A stretch of DNA of 63,939 nt. Source: an uncultured Roseburia sp. Lineage in GTDB: Bacteria; Bacillota; Clostridia; Lachnospirales; Lachnospiraceae. Within the stretch, counting starts at the first letter, position 1. Each line of letters begins with the position of its first letter. The position numbers and the translations under genes are program-made. Under the pieces are notes generated by a model. That model did no database searches, was not told the origin of the DNA, and was given only the letters and a program-made list of their open reading frames with translations. Below are positions 9,112-17,983 of the stretch, piece by piece. The stretch is taken from NCBI GenBank assembly GCA_947644305.1, contig CANRYS010000019.1, forward strand, positions 1 to 63,939, in the 5' to 3' direction.

Positions 9112-11733
9112 ATGGAAGTATATGAAACTACGTTGCTATGGAAAAAGACACTAGGAAAAGAAGAATTTGTATTTAAGGAACAATTGGAGTGCTTGCTGAA
9201 TGAATTTCGTATTTTTAGAAAAAATGCAAGTATTTTAGCAAATGATATAGCAAGAGTACTCCCCAATTATACAGTACATGATATATCACATATAGATGCT
9301 TTATGGGAAATGGCAGATATTTTTTTGCCTAGTAATTATAAAATAACGCCAGCAGAAGGATTTGTATTAGGCGGAGCGTTTATTTTACATGACTTGGGTA
9401 TGGGGTTAGCTGCATTTCCGAATGGAATAGATGATATAAAAAAAGAATCTATATGGAAAGATACTGTTGCAGCATTGTCAAAAGAAAAGGGAAGGAAATA
9501 TAACTACAATGATGATTCAAGTATAGATAATGAAATAATGAAAATAGCAACAGAAAAAACATTAAGAATATTACATGCGAAGAAATCTAAAGACTTGGCT
9601 GTGATGTCATGGAAAGACGGAAAAGGAAATGATATTTTTCTTATAGAGAATAAGGAGTTACGTCATGCATATGGAGATATAATTGGCAGAATAGCAGGGA
9701 GCCATTGGAATGAAGTTATGGAATTAAAAAACGAATTTCCCGCCATATTAGGGGCGCAAGGAGACTTTCCGAGTGATTGGGTTGTTGATCCTTTAAAATT
9801 AGCATGTATTGTTCGAATTGCAGATGCTATTCATATTGATGACAGAAGATCCCCCATTTTATTAAGGGCAATTCGAAAATTAAATAAAGAATCCGAACTA
9901 CATTGGATTTTTCAAGAAAAATTGTACAAGCCAATTTTAAAAAATAGAAAAATAATGTTTACATCAAAATCTGCTTTTTCAATTGATGAAACGAGTGCTT
10001 GGTGGTTATGCTATGATACTTTAAAGATGATTGATAGAGAAATAAAAAATGTAGAATCGTTGTTACTTGAGGAACAAAAAGAAATTTATGGGGTTCGGGG
10101 AGTATATGGAATAGACAATTTGCAACAAATACAGCAACTAATTAAAGTATCTGGGTGGGAACCAATAGATGCTAAGATACAAGTAAATAATGTTACAAAG
10201 TTGGTTAAAACCATGGGAGGCTTCCAATTATATGGTTCGGACTTTTTGGTGCCATTAAGGGAATTGATACAAAATGCAGCGGATGCAATAAGGGCAAGAA
10301 GGATATTGGATAATGAGGATGAAGCATATGGTGATATTGAAATAATCATAGGGGAAGAAGAGGGAAAATGTTATATTGAAGTAAGTGATAATGGATTGGG
10401 AATGTCGTCTAAAGTATTAACAGGGGTTTTGCTTGATTTTGGAGAGTCATTTTGGGGAACCAATTCTATGCATGAAGAGTTTCCAGGGTTAGAACAAAAG
10501 GAGTTTCGTTCTACAGGCAAATTTGGTATAGGATTTTTTTCTGTATTTATGTGGGGAGAAAAAGTTAAAGTAATAAGTAATAAATACAATCAATCAAGAG
10601 AAAAGACGATGGTATTGGATTTTATGAAAGGTGTAGATACAAGACCCATTTTGCGTAAAGCTTCAGAAGTTGAGCTAGTAAAGAATGGCGGAACAATTAT
10701 TAGAGTATATTTATCTTTATCAGTTTGCAACCAGCTTCTGAATGTAGGGTGTAGGGATAATATAAAGTTTGATGAAACCGTAGCTAGACTATGTTTTTCA
10801 CTAGATAGTAATTTATTTTTGACAGTAAAGGGGAAAAGGAAACAGTTAATAAAGGCAAACGATTGGAAAAAAATATCTGCTGATAAATTTTATAAGAGGT
10901 TATTTGGGAAAAAAGTGGTAGCTTTATTTCGAGAAAGAAATCTGAATGATTGGGAATTATTATGCAATAATCTTAAGTTGTTGTATGAAAAAGATGGAGA
11001 AATTGTTGGTCGTGCATGCTTGTACGATAATAAACTGGAAATGCGAGGGGTATATCATTTGAAGGGTTTAGTAGTAACAGATGGATTAAAGGCAACTGAA
11101 TTATTTGGAATTATAGGAGTAATAAAGGGAGAGACGAATTGTGCTGCAAGAAATGTTGCGATACCGAGTGTCACACAAGTGGCAATTGATAGGTGGATAA
11201 TTGAGCAAGTTAAAGGCATGAATATTTTGAACTATGGATATGAAAAACAGTTTGAAATTGCGGATTATGTATGTGCATTATCTCAGGAAAAAACCGATAT
11301 AAAATTAGCTAAATGGAAAGAAGAATATGTTAGCTATGATGATATTGTAAGAATTGTTAAAAAATATTCAAGTGATGTATATTATTTAGTGCAAGATGCG
11401 GCAGTTTCTGTGTACGAGAGGGAGAAAAAAGTAAAACTCAAATTAGCAGACAATGTTTTTATTTGTAGTATGGGGGTGCCGGGTATACTACAAACTAGGT
11501 GGTATGATTATGATTGTAGATGGCCTAATTTTCAAAAAATTAATGGAAAAGAGACAACGGAGGTTGTTTCAAAACAAATAATAAGAGCTATATCAGAGGC
11601 ATGGGAAGTCGATTCTGAAAAGGTAGAGAAACAAGCCTGTTTTTCGAGTGATGATGAGGAATATAATGGTGTGATTGGAATGGTCGGGCTAGAAAAAGTT
11701 GAAATGAGAGTAGATATCTTGTATAAGGAGTAG
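9112..11733 (+). CDS. HD hydrolase fused to Hsp90-like (GHKL) ATPase, candidate defence protein
   Basis: 873 residues. ATG 9112 is chosen because TGGAGG lies just upstream; an in-frame GTG at 9061 has no ribosome site. The N-terminal half is HD-superfamily: VHDISH (H56, H60), ILHDLG (H93-D94) and RIADAIHIDD (D238), so the metal-binding set appears intact. The second part is an Hsp90/HtpG-type ATPase: LRELIQNAADAI (E384, N388; N box), SDNGLGM (D426; G1 box) and TGKFGIGFFSVF (G2 box). A C-terminal ~250 residues is unassigned. Unlike housekeeping HtpG it lacks a recognisable chaperone C-terminal organisation and sits next to a deoxyribosyltransferase-like gene, both AT-rich. A role in phage defence is inference. 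Confidence 0.75.
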   Translation: MEVYETTLLWKKTLGKEEFVFKEQLECLLNEFRIFRKNASILANDIARVLPNYTVHDISHIDALWEMADIFLPSNYKITPAEGFVLGGAFILHDLGMGLAAFPNGIDDIKKESIWKDTVAALSKEKGRKYNYNDDSSIDNEIMKIATEKTLRILHAKKSKDLAVMSWKDGKGNDIFLIENKELRHAYGDIIGRIAGSHWNEVMELKNEFPAILGAQGDFPSDWVVDPLKLACIVRIADAIHIDDRRSPILLRAIRKLNKESELHWIFQEKLYKPILKNRKIMFTSKSAFSIDETSAWWLCYDTLKMIDREIKNVESLLLEEQKEIYGVRGVYGIDNLQQIQQLIKVSGWEPIDAKIQVNNVTKLVKTMGGFQLYGSDFLVPLRELIQNAADAIRARRILDNEDEAYGDIEIIIGEEEGKCYIEVSDNGLGMSSKVLTGVLLDFGESFWGTNSMHEEFPGLEQKEFRSTGKFGIGFFSVFMWGEKVKVISNKYNQSREKTMVLDFMKGVDTRPILRKASEVELVKNGGTIIRVYLSLSVCNQLLNVGCRDNIKFDETVARLCFSLDSNLFLTVKGKRKQLIKANDWKKISADKFYKRLFGKKVVALFRERNLNDWELLCNNLKLLYEKDGEIVGRACLYDNKLEMRGVYHLKGLVVTDGLKATELFGIIGVIKGETNCAARNVAIPSVTQVAIDRWIIEQVKGMNILNYGYEKQFEIADYVCALSQEKTDIKLAKWKEEYVSYDDIVRIVKKYSSDVYYLVQDAAVSVYEREKKVKLKLADNVFICSMGVPGILQTRWYDYDCRWPNFQKINGKETTEVVSKQIIRAISEAWEVDSEKVEKQACFSSDDEEYNGVIGMVGLEKVEMRVDILYKE

Positions 11734-11970
11734 TATTGCAATAAATATTTGTGTGTTTCATTGGAAACACTTTGGCAACAGAAAATCAAGTCGAAATAAA
11801 TTGTGTAATTGAGGTATAAAATAGGCATTTGTACAGTAAAAATCAAACAAAACAGTTTAAGTTAAAAACTAATCTTTCTAAGTTCGAATAATGTGAAGGG
11901 GATTTCAATTTAAAATTCCCCGAATAAGAGAAGAACGCCAAAATGGTAGAAAGGAACAGATAAATGTTTC
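11734..11970. other. Convergent intergenic region with several hairpins
   Basis: GTGTTTC/GAAACAC (11753-11759 / 11764-11770) is a short hairpin after the HD-ATPase gene. GGGGATTT...AAATTCCCC (about 11898-11921) is a second. AAGAACGCCA (11931-11940) pairs with TGGCGTTCTT (11981-11990), overlapping the end of the minus-strand ABC transporter gene, and probably serves as its terminator. Confidence 0.5.
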
Positions 11971-13731
11971 TTACTGATTCTGGCGTTCTTCATTTTCTAT
12001 CAGAATGCACTGTTTGTCCTGAATCCGGTATATCCGGCTGCAGATCTTGAGGACAGCCTGCCGATGGGTAGTGACGATACAGGTTCTTGGGTAGCGGTCT
12101 TCTTGAATGTGCTGCAGGATCTGGCGCTCTACCTCGATATCCAGCGCGGAGGTGGCTTCATCCAGAAGCAGAAAGGCAGACTTGCGCAGCAGCGCTCTGG
12201 CGATGGAGAGACGCTGTGCCTGGCCTTCTGAAAATCCTCCGCCCCGTTCCTTGATCTTACTGTGGATGCCCTCTGGCAGAGCGGACACAAATTTCCATGC
12301 ACATGCCATCTCCAGGGCATGGATGATCTCCTCGTCAGAAGCATCGGGTTTGACATTTCTCATATTTTCTGCGATGGTGCCGGAAAACATAGTATTTCCC
12401 TGGGGGACGTAAGAAAAAAGTTTGCGGCAGGAGGGGGATAATAAGAGGGTTTCCGTGGCTCCCGGACCTGTGCCCTGCAGTGTGATGGAACCCTCCTGGG
12501 GTGTCAGCAGTGCCAGGATCAGACGGAGCATGGTGGTTTTTCCCTCTCCAGAGGGTCCTACCAGGGCAATGATCTCATGGGGGCAGGCGTGGAGACTGGC
12601 ATTTTCGAATACTTTTGTCCCCGCCTGATAGGAATAGGTGATATGAGATACTTTCAGGCGGAGCCCCTGTTCCCTGTGACGTTCGTAAAAAGAGAGAACG
12701 GCGTCGTCCTGGCTAAAGTCCTCCTTCGGCATATCCAGAATGTCCATCAGGCGGCCGGCAGAGGTGGTCAGACTGATGGCATTTGGAACCAGACCGATCA
12801 GGGCATTCAGTGTCCCGGTCAATGTGCCTGATAGGGAGAGGAACATGGTCATGGTACCATAGCTGATAACGCCGTCCCAAACCCGGTAAATTCCCCAGCC
12901 ATAGGAACTATAGCTGACAATAAGGCCGACAACAGACATAAGGATGGAGGAGATCATGGACAATTTCTGGAAATCCAGCCGCATGGACAGATACTCTGTC
13001 TGAAGACTTTTTAAATATTTGATATAGACCGGAATCAGGTCAAAAGCTTTTATGGTCTGTATATTGGAAAAGGCTTCCTGGTGAAAGCCGGACATACGGG
13101 CATTCAGGGCGGCGCTTTTCTGGTTGTTGTGGATCATCCGCTTCATTAGTGTCCGGGACATAAGCAGTGTTACGGGAATGCCGATAAAGGAAAATATAGC
13201 AAAAGAAGCATCATAGTAGATGACGATGGCAAAGGCGCTGATAAATTTAAAAGTATTGATGATCAGACTGGGGATCCAGTTCAAGATGCCATTGGAGATA
13301 TTGGAGGCATCGGAATTCCAGCGAGTAAGAAGGTCTCCGGTATGGTAGGTAGAGATGGATTCCCAGTCCGTCACCAACATTTTAGAAAAAATATCGGCTT
13401 TGATCTCATTATCCACCCTTATACTGATCCAGTTTGACATATAGCTGGAAAACTGGTTCATCACAGTACTGCCCAGCGCCAGACCGATCATGGCGCAAAA
13501 TGCCTTTAGTAGCTCACCGGTCTGGTGTCCGGTGATGATGTCGATGAGATCTTTGGAAACCAGGCTGCTTCCCAGGGATACAACGGTTCCCACGAGTCCG
13601 ATCAGGGTATAAAACACGATCGCAAGCCAGTAACGTCTGGCATACCGGTAGATCCATTTTGTCTGAGAAAGCATATCGGTGAGGATTCCCTCCCGGATGC
13701 GCTTTTTCATATGTTTCAGAGTATCAAGCAT
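11971..13731 (-). CDS. ABC exporter (fused membrane and ATPase domains), peptide-type
   Basis: 586 residues on the minus strand. ATG at 13731 (MLDTLKH) has GGAG at good spacing; an ATG four codons upstream does not. The N-terminal six-helix exporter domain (about 25-320) is followed by an ABC ATPase: GPSGEGKTTM (Walker A), FSEGQAQRLS (signature, variant of LSGGQ) and LLLDEATSALD (Walker B). There is no C39 leader-peptidase domain. It lies 57 bases downstream of a PqqD/HPr-kinase-like gene in the same direction, an arrangement seen in RiPP-type loci, so the cargo may be a modified peptide; no precursor peptide was found nearby. Confidence 0.85.
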   Translation of the reverse strand: MLDTLKHMKKRIREGILTDMLSQTKWIYRYARRYWLAIVFYTLIGLVGTVVSLGSSLVSKDLIDIITGHQTGELLKAFCAMIGLALGSTVMNQFSSYMSNWISIRVDNEIKADIFSKMLVTDWESISTYHTGDLLTRWNSDASNISNGILNWIPSLIINTFKFISAFAIVIYYDASFAIFSFIGIPVTLLMSRTLMKRMIHNNQKSAALNARMSGFHQEAFSNIQTIKAFDLIPVYIKYLKSLQTEYLSMRLDFQKLSMISSILMSVVGLIVSYSSYGWGIYRVWDGVISYGTMTMFLSLSGTLTGTLNALIGLVPNAISLTTSAGRLMDILDMPKEDFSQDDAVLSFYERHREQGLRLKVSHITYSYQAGTKVFENASLHACPHEIIALVGPSGEGKTTMLRLILALLTPQEGSITLQGTGPGATETLLLSPSCRKLFSYVPQGNTMFSGTIAENMRNVKPDASDEEIIHALEMACAWKFVSALPEGIHSKIKERGGGFSEGQAQRLSIARALLRKSAFLLLDEATSALDIEVERQILQHIQEDRYPRTCIVTTHRQAVLKICSRIYRIQDKQCILIENEERQNQ

Positions 13732-13788
13732 AATATTCTCCATTCTGGAGCGTATGGACGAGGCGAAGGAAATTCGCGAGGGCGCTCC

Positions 13789-14973
13789 TTAAACTGACAT
13801 GCCGCTTTCAGCGGCACCACCAAATTGACGCAGATGGCCATCGATGCGGGCCTTCATGTATTCCGCTGCTTCCCGTTCCATGTTGCAGAACAAACGGGTG
13901 ATATAGCAGGAGTTTGTGACTGCCGAGGCGATGTGGAGATTCTCATCCAGCATTTCCTCTGTCCAGGCAGGAGAGATACTTCGCTGCAGTACTAGAAGAG
14001 TTTTTTCGTCATCTGAGAGGTTCTGGCACAGGTTTGTGGTTGATTGTTTGAGAAGAACGATCCCGCCCAGTGGATAGGAAGCGGTATTGGAGATGCCGGA
14101 AGTCCCGCACCAGGGAATCCCGTGTATCATAGGAGTTCCTTTCTCGCAGGAGATCAGATTCAGATCCCCGTTTAATATCGGCGTGTGAAAATAGTGGTTC
14201 CACAGGTTTGTGTGAGTGGATTTGCCGGTGCCTGATGGGGCGGCAAAGAGCCACGCCCGTTCCCGGTAGTACAGGGAGGCAGAATGAATCGCCAGCCGTC
14301 CATGTTTTCCTGCCATGTACAGAAATACCAGCCGGATGGCATGGAACAGATCCGACAGAAGAGGTTCCCGGTATGGTGGAATCGCATAAAAGCGGGCAAG
14401 CGTTCCATCTTTTTGCAGTATGCACTCCTGCAGTTGATGAGACTGGGGGAACAGAATCCGGTATTCTCGTTCCTGTTCGCAGACCAAAAGATCCTCTGCC
14501 TGAATCCGAAGCAGTCCACCGGCGGGAGAGGCGGACAGGCCACTGGAGGGAAGGATCTCGATGGTCATGTCGGGGGACTGGGTCTCTCCGTTGCAAAAGT
14601 GTAGAAATTCTGAGGGTATCAGTTCTTTCGGGGCAGAAAGATGAAGGGCCAGTCCTCCGATCTTCATATCGACACCAGAACCTGACGGAGTCATGGGAGG
14701 CTCTTCCAGCATTCCCCAGGCGGTTAGCTGGTCCAGAAAGGAATTCATATCCTTTTTCAGCATATCTTTATCTTCCGAGGGGATCTCATAAGAATCTGCC
14801 AGAAGCGACAGTAGCTCGTTTCGATCCTTTGCGAATGGTATAAGATTCCAGATCTGTTCTCCAGTTTCATTTAATTTCATTCCTCTGCGCTGTTCGGCGA
14901 TGCGCTGTCCCACTGGAAGGAGATAGGGAACCTGATTTATTTTTTTTAGTAGGAAACCTTCGGTTTGTTTCAT
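13789..14973 (-). CDS. PqqD-like/HPr-kinase-like fusion protein
   Basis: 394 residues; ATG 14973 (minus) behind GGGAGG. Residues 1-90 resemble PqqD, the RiPP recognition element that binds leader peptides (MKLNETGEQIWNL; LDQLTAWGML). The C-terminal half (about 220-330) resembles HPr kinase/PEP carboxykinase-fold kinases, with LFAAPSGTGKSTHT as P-loop (245-252), followed by LNGDLNLI and GIPWCGTSG segments typical of the family. Such kinases accompany lasso and related peptide clusters. The adjacent ABC exporter and divergent S24/S26 peptidase support a peptide-maturation locus. No precursor is visible, so the locus may be incomplete. Confidence 0.75.
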   Translation of the reverse strand: MKQTEGFLLKKINQVPYLLPVGQRIAEQRRGMKLNETGEQIWNLIPFAKDRNELLSLLADSYEIPSEDKDMLKKDMNSFLDQLTAWGMLEEPPMTPSGSGVDMKIGGLALHLSAPKELIPSEFLHFCNGETQSPDMTIEILPSSGLSASPAGGLLRIQAEDLLVCEQEREYRILFPQSHQLQECILQKDGTLARFYAIPPYREPLLSDLFHAIRLVFLYMAGKHGRLAIHSASLYYRERAWLFAAPSGTGKSTHTNLWNHYFHTPILNGDLNLISCEKGTPMIHGIPWCGTSGISNTASYPLGGIVLLKQSTTNLCQNLSDDEKTLLVLQRSISPAWTEEMLDENLHIASAVTNSCYITRLFCNMEREAAEYMKARIDGHLRQFGGAAESGMSV

Positions 14974-15001
14974 GGAAAACCTCCCTTAAACAATTGATTT
15001 T

Positions 15002-15034
15002 ATTATAGCATTCTTTATGAGAAAATGCTATAAT
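15002..15034. promoter_or_regulatory. Symmetric divergent promoter element
   Basis: TTATAGCATT (15003-15012) and AATGCTATAA (15024-15033) form an inverted repeat. It contains a TATAAT on the plus strand (15029-15034) and one on the minus strand (15007-15002), facing away from each other. It probably drives the PqqD/HPr-kinase-like gene leftward and the RhuM remnant rightward, and the symmetry would suit an operator. Confidence 0.45.
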
Positions 15035-15078
15035 TCTTAGAAAATGACACAAAAACTGGTCTGCGGTATAATGGAGAT

Positions 15079-15881
15079 ATGGATTCATCCGGTGAAAACA
15101 TACCAAGAATGGAAGTTGGTAAGCGTGTTATGGCACATCAGCAGGAATTATCGGAAGAATCAACTTGTGCAAATTTTGCACAAGTTGCAGATAACGGAAA
15201 AACATATCAGTAAAATTTTATTCCTGTCTGCCATTATTGCGGTGGGATATCGGACGAACTCTGTCAGGGCAACGCAGTTTCGCCAGTGGGGCGACAAAGG
15301 TATTAGATACTTTTACAAAGCAGGGTTATGTATTGGATAAAGAAAAAGATTGCAGATATTTATGCAACAGCAGTGGATTATTCGCTGGACAGCCAGATAA
15401 CTAGAGATTTTTTTGCTACCGTTCAAAATAAAATGCATTATGCGTTCATGGAAATACCGCAGCAGAGATGATCGTGGAGCGAGCAGACCATAACAAAGAT
15501 CATATGGGGCTGACTAACTCGACGGTGCCAATTTGAACCCTGTTTCGTACTGCGCTAGCAGCAAAATAGCGTTGTTGCTTTCATTCGATGATGCCACCAC
15601 ATCACCTCATTCAAGCGCCTAGCTATTTTGTTGCTATCACAATCCGAAATCTTCGACCTCCGCTTGTGATTTTCCAATTTACAAGGAAACGGAATGAAAC
15701 GTACTGGAGGTACGTTGATTGACGTTGACGTAGCAAATTGGAAAATCACAAGTCGGAGGCAGGGTTCAAATTAGCGCCATCGAGCTACATGGAGAAATGC
15801 ACCGGAAGGAAAGATTGTAAAGACCGATGTATCCGTAGCAAAGAATTATCTATCCGTGGATGAAATGCAGGAACTAAATGG
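15079..15881 (+). pseudogene. RhuM-family protein, decayed and interrupted by a mobile element
   Basis: RhuM-like segments are readable in more than one frame. EESTCANFAQVADNGKTYQ ends at a stop (15211). After a shift come IIAVGYRTNSVRATQFRQW, then after another shift ATKVLDTFTKQGYVLDKEK and IADIYATAVDYSLDSQITRD, and further on IVERADHNKDHMGLT. The frame is then cut by the 273-bp element at 15515-15787 and resumes as TWRNAPEGKIVKTDVSVAKN. Removing the element and one TA rejoins GLT-TWRNAP exactly. At least one frameshift and a premature stop besides the insertion show the gene is dead. RhuM proteins are of uncertain function and are often near restriction or toxin genes. Confidence 0.75.
15515..15787. 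mobile_element. TA-inserted MITE-like element, copy A
   Basis: 273 bp bounded by TA dinucleotides and imperfect ~26-bp terminal inverted repeats (left ACTCGACGGTGCC, right GGCGCCATCGAGC plus flanking bases). Inside are two long hairpins: AGCAGCAAAATAGC (15557-15570) with 15622-15635, and CCTCCGCTTGTGATTTTCC onward (15657-15680) with 15735-15759. No transposase is encoded. The internal sequence is homologous to copy C (33520-33797). TA duplication and short ends suggest mobilisation by an IS630/Tc1-type transposase, by inference. Confidence 0.8.
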
Positions 15882-15908
15882 GTGCGCTATGACAAGGGAG
15901 GGAGCGAT

Positions 15909-16349
15909 ATGGACACCGGATTTGATCTGGAGCAGTTATTAGAGAATGGGAACCGGATTTGCGTCAAGCCGCAGGGCTACAGCATGTATCCCCTGCTTGT
16001 GCCGGGGCGAGATGCGGTGATTATTGAACAGCATGATTCCTATCGGCTTCGCCGGGGGGACATTGTATTGTTCCGGCGGGAGGGCAGTATCCTGGTCCTA
16101 CACCGTATCTGCCGTCGGCGTGGAGATGATTTTTTCATGGTGGGAGACAACCAGAAGCAGATCGAGGGACCCATCAGGAGAAAACAGATCAAGGGAAAGG
16201 TTACGACGGTGATCCGTGGTGGCAGAACCATATCTGTCGAGAACCGGCTGTATCGGATGTACAGCTTTATCTGGCTGTGGCTCCGGCCGTTGCGTCCCGT
16301 GCTGTCGAAGATGGTTCATTGTTTGAAAACGTTGTTTCGGGGGAAATAA
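15909..16349 (+). CDS. S24/S26-family signal-peptidase-like protein
   Basis: 146 residues; ATG 15909 behind GGGAGGGAG (an upstream in-frame GTG at 15882 lies in RhuM remnant sequence). QGYSMYPLL gives the catalytic Ser (S25) in the GxSMxP motif, RRGDIVLF the following strand, and LVLHRICRR a His (H65) where SipW-type peptidases use His instead of Lys. A hydrophobic stretch near the C-terminus (YSFIWLWLRPLRPVL) may anchor it. Small proteases of this kind accompany PqqD/HPr-kinase/ABC peptide loci, and that set lies divergently just upstream beyond the RhuM insertion. The substrate is unknown. Confidence 0.7.
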   Translation: MDTGFDLEQLLENGNRICVKPQGYSMYPLLVPGRDAVIIEQHDSYRLRRGDIVLFRREGSILVLHRICRRRGDDFFMVGDNQKQIEGPIRRKQIKGKVTTVIRGGRTISVENRLYRMYSFIWLWLRPLRPVLSKMVHCLKTLFRGK

Positions 16350-16361
16350 AAGGCAGAAAAG

Positions 16362-16390
16362 TTGACAAGAATAAGGGATTTTAGTACAAT
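16362..16390 (+). promoter_or_regulatory. Sigma-A-type promoter of thiC
   Basis: TTGACA (16362-16367), 17-base spacer, TACAAT (16385-16390). I see no TPP riboswitch in the ~85 bases between this and thiC, although thiC is commonly under one. Confidence 0.65.
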
Positions 16391-16475
16391 GAGTGAGAGA
16401 ATCTGGATGGGTTAAAAATCTATTTATCTTAATATAATACGGGAAAACCCCGGGAGCAAATGGAGGATTGTATTG

Positions 16476-17783
16476 ATGAATTATACAACGCAGATGGATG
16501 CCGCGAGAAAAGGAATTTTTACGGATGCGATGAAAGGCATCTGTAAATACGAAGGAATGGACAAGGATGTTTTGATGGAGCTGGTTGCCAAGGGACAGGT
16601 TGCGATCCCGGCAAACAAAAATCACAAATGTCTCAAACCCTATGGCATTGGAAACAGGCTGAAGACAAAGATCAATGTAAATCTGGGAACAAGCCGTGAC
16701 TGCCTGGACCTGGATGTAGAGATGCAGAAGGTAAAGGCCGCTGTGGATATGGGTGCTGAGGCGATCATGGATCTGAGTTCTTATGGGGATACGAAGAAAT
16801 TCCGTAGAAAATTGATCGACGAGTGTCCAGCGGTGATCGGGACGGTGCCGATCTACGATGCGGTAGTATATTATAACAAGGCATTGAAAGATATCACAGC
16901 GGACGAGTGGATGGATGTAGTTAAGATGCACGCAGAGGACGGAGTTGATTTCATGACGATCCACTGCGGGATCAACCGTGCCACAGCAGACCGCTTCAAG
17001 CAGCATCTGCGCCATACGAATATTGTTTCCCGCGGCGGGTCTATAATTTTTGCATGGATGGAGCTAACGGGAAATGAAAATCCATTTTATGAGAGATATG
17101 ATGAACTTCTGGATATCTGTGAGAAATATGACGTGACCATCAGTCTTGGGGATGCCTGCCGTCCGGGGAGCATCGAGGACGCAGGGGATATTTCCCAGAT
17201 CTCAGAACTGGTGGCGCTGGGCGAGCTGACACAGCGCGCCTGGGATCACAATGTTCAGGTGATGATTGAGGGACCGGGGCACATGCCTTTGAACCAGATT
17301 CGTGCCAACATGGAGATCGAGCAAACTGTATGCAAGGGAGCGCCCTTTTATGTGCTGGGACCTCTTGTTACGGATGTGGCACCGGGTTATGATCATATCA
17401 CAAGTGCCATTGGCGGGGCCATCGCTGCTACTTATGGAGCATCTTTCCTCTGTTATGTGACGCCGGCAGAACATCTTCGTCTTCCGACGGTGGAAGATGT
17501 AAAGGAAGGAATCATAGCTTCCCGCATCGCTGCCCATGCGGCGGATGTGGCGAAGGGAATTCCGGGAGCGAAGGACTGGGATTATCAGATGAGTGAAGCG
17601 CGCCGTGAGCTTGACTGGGAGAGACAGTTCGAACTTGCCATTGATCCAGAAAAAGCCCGCCGGTACCGGGCAGAGAGCAAACCGGAAAAAGAAGATACCT
17701 GCACCATGTGCGGAAAAATGTGCGCAGTACGCAATATAAATAAAATCCTCCGAGGGGAAGATGTGGACATCATGGAGGACTAA
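16476..17783 (+). CDS. thiC: Phosphomethylpyrimidine synthase ThiC
   Basis: 435 residues; ATG 16476 is 9 bases after GGAGG, with a TTG directly before it as alternative. ThiC is the radical SAM enzyme that rearranges aminoimidazole ribotide into hydroxymethylpyrimidine phosphate for thiamine synthesis. The barrel is highly conserved ([56 protein letters not shown]). The C-terminal cluster motif is CTMCGKMC (Cx2Cx3C). The short N-terminus matches the anaerobe form without the long N-terminal extension. No other thi gene is adjacent. The 3' end is partly duplicated downstream. Confidence 0.97.
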   Translation: MNYTTQMDAARKGIFTDAMKGICKYEGMDKDVLMELVAKGQVAIPANKNHKCLKPYGIGNRLKTKINVNLGTSRDCLDLDVEMQKVKAAVDMGAEAIMDLSSYGDTKKFRRKLIDECPAVIGTVPIYDAVVYYNKALKDITADEWMDVVKMHAEDGVDFMTIHCGINRATADRFKQHLRHTNIVSRGGSIIFAWMELTGNENPFYERYDELLDICEKYDVTISLGDACRPGSIEDAGDISQISELVALGELTQRAWDHNVQVMIEGPGHMPLNQIRANMEIEQTVCKGAPFYVLGPLVTDVAPGYDHITSAIGGAIAATYGASFLCYVTPAEHLRLPTVEDVKEGIIASRIAAHAADVAKGIPGAKDWDYQMSEARRELDWERQFELAIDPEKARRYRAESKPEKEDTCTMCGKMCAVRNINKILRGEDVDIMED

Positions 17784-17794
17784 AAAGACCCAGC

Positions 17795-17862
17795 ATGTGC
17801 GCTGTTCGTAACATAAATAAAATCCTCCGAGGGGAAGATGTGGACATTATGGAGGACTAAAA
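17795..17862 (+). repeat. Partial tandem duplication of the thiC 3' end
   Basis: 68 bases closely copy 17718-17785 (the last codons of thiC including the Cys motif tail and stop), offset by 77 bases with a few substitutions. It has no start codon or ribosome site of its own. The rest of 17784-17983 holds a small inverted repeat (CAGGGA...TCCCTG) and the ribosome site of the next gene. Confidence 0.85.
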
Positions 17863-17983
17863 GGTCTGACAGGGAAATCCAGTGTGAATCCCTGACTCCC
17901 TATAATTTCCATGGTATACCTACAGCCTGTCTTGCATAAGTTTTAAGGTGAAAAACTTTGGACTTGTGTAAGGGGGGCTTTTT

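Noticed and set aside
9112-11733. Housekeeping chaperone HtpG
   Set aside because: The N-terminal HD hydrolase half and the unrelated C-terminus do not fit HtpG; only the ATPase module is shared.
12107-12831. Plus-strand ORFs opposite the ABC transporter gene
   Set aside because: They are antisense shadows; the minus strand has all ABC motifs in one frame.
14208-14843. 211-residue plus-strand ORF
   Set aside because: Shadow of the PqqD/HPr-kinase-like gene; the translation is low-complexity and basic with no recognisable motif.
16391-16475. TPP riboswitch before thiC
   Set aside because: The CTGAGA and ACCTGATCTGG-type elements are absent and the leader is too short.
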